A stretch of DNA of 6,931 bases from Candidatus Poseidoniaceae archaeon. Lineage in GTDB: Archaea; Thermoplasmatota; Poseidoniia; Poseidoniales; Poseidoniaceae. The stretch is from NCBI GenBank assembly GCA_013330925.1, contig DUHJ01000071.1, positions 1 through 6,931 of the forward strand, in the 5' to 3' direction. The translations under genes were made by a program, and so were the position numbers. The notes under the pieces were generated by a model. The model did not search any database, was not told the DNA's origin, and saw only the letters and a program-made list of their open reading frames with translations. Below, one piece after another: positions 5,746 to 6,931 of the stretch (position 1 is its first letter; each line of letters opens with the position of its first letter).

Positions 5746-6882
5746 TCAGAGACCCATCAGCCATGCTTCGAGACGACGCATGCCTTCGGTGATTGACGCC
5801 TCGTCGGTGGCGTAGGACATGCGAATGAGCCCTTCACCGCCAGCCATCAGGGATCCAGGGATGACCGCAACACGCGCTTCTTCAAGGGCGCGGTCAGCGA
5901 ACGTAATGTCGTCCATGCCGGTTCCCGTGATGTCGGCCAAGGCGTAGAAGGCTCCTTCTGGCATGGGGGCATGGACGCCAGGCAGGCGCTGCAAACCCTC
6001 GTGGAAAAGCACGCGCCGTGCCGCAAAGGAATCGGCCATGGCTTGCACTTCAGCGGTTAAGCCGAGGGCGGTTTCAGCCGCAGGCATCAGGAAGGTCGGC
6101 ACGTGTGTGGACGCGCTGGTGTTCATCGTCATCACCGCTTGCATGAGGTCATGCGGCCCGGTAATCCATCCAAGCCGCCATCCGGTCATGGCCCACCCCT
6201 TGGACCAACCGCCGACGGTCACGGTCCGCTCTGCTCCACCGGGCATCGACGCTGGAGAGGCGTACCCTTCCTCGGTAAACGCCAGTGGAGCGTAGATCAT
6301 GTCGTCGATGATCCAGAGGTCATGTTCGACGGCAAGGGCTACGATGCCCTTCACTTCCTCACGGGTGTAGACCGCCCCAGTCGGATTGTTTGGTGAGTTG
6401 AGCAGGATGGCTTTGGTGGCCGGAGTGATGGCTTCGCGCATGGCCGCAAGGTCCGGGTGGTAATCCTCCCGGCGCACGGGAACGTGGACGGGACGGCCCC
6501 CTGCGATTTGCACCATGCCGTCGTAGGACGGCCATGCAGGGGAGAGGAGCAACACCTCGTCACCCGCTTCCAAGGTGGTGATGAGCGCGTACAGGACGGC
6601 CTGCTTGCAACCAGGGGTCACGACCACGTCGTCGGCCACGGCAGGGATACCGTACCCGTGAAGGTGGGTGGCCACCGCGGCACAAAGGGAGGGGCTTCCT
6701 TGGGTGCGGGTGTAGGCGTGCGCACCGTCCCGCAGGGCCTTGACGGCTTCTTCGACCACCGGTCCTGGGGTGAGGTAATCCGGCTGACCGACCGTGAAAC
6801 GAATCACGTCAGGAGGTGGTGGCGCCAGGTATGCGGCAAAGCCACGACCGACGTCTGAAAACACCGGGTTCGGGCGAGGCAT
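5746..6882 (-). CDS. PLP-dependent class I/II aminotransferase (AspAT-like fold)
   Basis: This 378-residue cytosolic enzyme is near full family length and should move an amino group between an amino acid and a 2-oxo acid using pyridoxal phosphate. Landmarks include VGQPDYLTPG (31-40), AYTRTQGSPSL (56-66), NSPNNPTG (162-169, with the PLP-contacting Asn166), DDMIY (193-197, where Asp194 and Tyr197 correspond to AspAT Asp222 and Tyr225), SKGWAMTGWRLGW (227-239, with the PLP-binding Lys228 and Arg236), and IRMSYA (353-358, where Arg354 should hold the substrate alpha-carboxylate). DDMIY replaces the commoner DEIY form. The substrate cannot be read from sequence; aspartate, alanine or aromatic amino acids are all possible. 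It stands alone at the right edge, converges with the pilin gene, and has no obvious tie to the surface-protein genes. No strong Shine-Dalgarno precedes the ATG at 6882, but upstream ATGs at 6890 and 6896 are out of frame. Confidence 0.93.
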   Translation of the reverse strand: MPRPNPVFSDVGRGFAAYLAPPPPDVIRFTVGQPDYLTPGPVVEEAVKALRDGAHAYTRTQGSPSLCAAVATHLHGYGIPAVADDVVVTPGCKQAVLYALITTLEAGDEVLLLSPAWPSYDGMVQIAGGRPVHVPVRREDYHPDLAAMREAITPATKAILLNSPNNPTGAVYTREEVKGIVALAVEHDLWIIDDMIYAPLAFTEEGYASPASMPGGAERTVTVGGWSKGWAMTGWRLGWITGPHDLMQAVMTMNTSASTHVPTFLMPAAETALGLTAEVQAMADSFAARRVLFHEGLQRLPGVHAPMPEGAFYALADITGTGMDDITFADRALEEARVAVIPGSLMAGGEGLIRMSYATDEASITEGMRRLEAWLMGL

Positions 6883-6901
6883 GGTCCCATCTTCATGTCA
6901 T

Positions 6902-6920
6902 CCATCGTAAGGACGGATGG
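6902..6920. promoter_or_regulatory. Short inverted repeat upstream of the aminotransferase gene
   Basis: CCATCGT and ACGGATGG can form a 7-bp stem with one bulged G and the loop AAGG, 20-38 nt before the aminotransferase start. It could be an operator, or part of a terminator for a gene beyond the right edge. The remaining bases of the 49-nt upstream stretch show no clear TATA box. Confidence 0.25.
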
Positions 6921-6931
6921 TCAAACGACAA

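Noticed and set aside
6351..6563. Possible frameshifted fragment on the minus strand within the aminotransferase
   Set aside because: The main 378-codon frame is intact with all key residues, so the gene is not broken.
6457..6858. Plus-strand frame of 133 codons opposite the aminotransferase
   Set aside because: It is antisense to conserved PLP-enzyme motifs and has no domain resemblance of its own.

Overview
The window holds five protein-coding genes and no RNA gene, CRISPR array or transposon. It most likely comes from a planktonic euryarchaeon of the Thermoplasmatota, with Marine Group II/Poseidoniales as the best guess. The grounds are a euryarchaeal type IV pilin N-terminus (AVSPVIATILMVAIT), lipoprotein signals, acidic cysteine-bearing exported proteins, archaeal-type Shine-Dalgarno sites (GGAGATGA, GAGGTG) and moderately high GC. 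The lineage is an inference from style, not from a marker gene.

Layout. Positions 1-4020 carry a three-gene minus-strand operon, transcribed right to left. It encodes a PstS-family phosphate-binding lipoprotein (2845-4020), a membrane-anchored pilin-like protein with a lamin-tail domain (LTD) inserted in it (1777-2835), and a lipoprotein joining a choice-of-anchor I region to a phytase-like region (1-1767, cut by the window edge). Both junctions are TGA + 9 nt + ATG, with the ribosome-binding site overlapping the upstream stop. A 140-bp region (4021-4160) separates this operon from a divergent gene (4161-5630, plus strand). That gene encodes a type IV pilin with two C-terminal LTDs behind a Ser/Gly/Asp linker. 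It converges on a class I/II aminotransferase gene (5746-6882, minus); the 115-bp gap between them contains a long bulged hairpin.

How the genes fit together. Four of the five products are predicted to be exported and anchored in the membrane or in a pilus. A phosphate receptor and a phytase-like protein in one operon suggest capture of phosphate, perhaps from organic phosphoesters, at the cell surface. The two LTD-pilins would then be scaffolds or adhesins. No pstC, pstA, pstB or phoU is visible, so the phosphate link rests on the protein families alone. The aminotransferase looks like unrelated cytosolic metabolism.

The most notable observation is that the two LTD-pilins appear to share one four-cysteine pilin-like core but carry their LTDs differently. 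In one the LTD sits inside the core, between the first and second cysteines. In the other, two LTDs are appended at the C-terminus.
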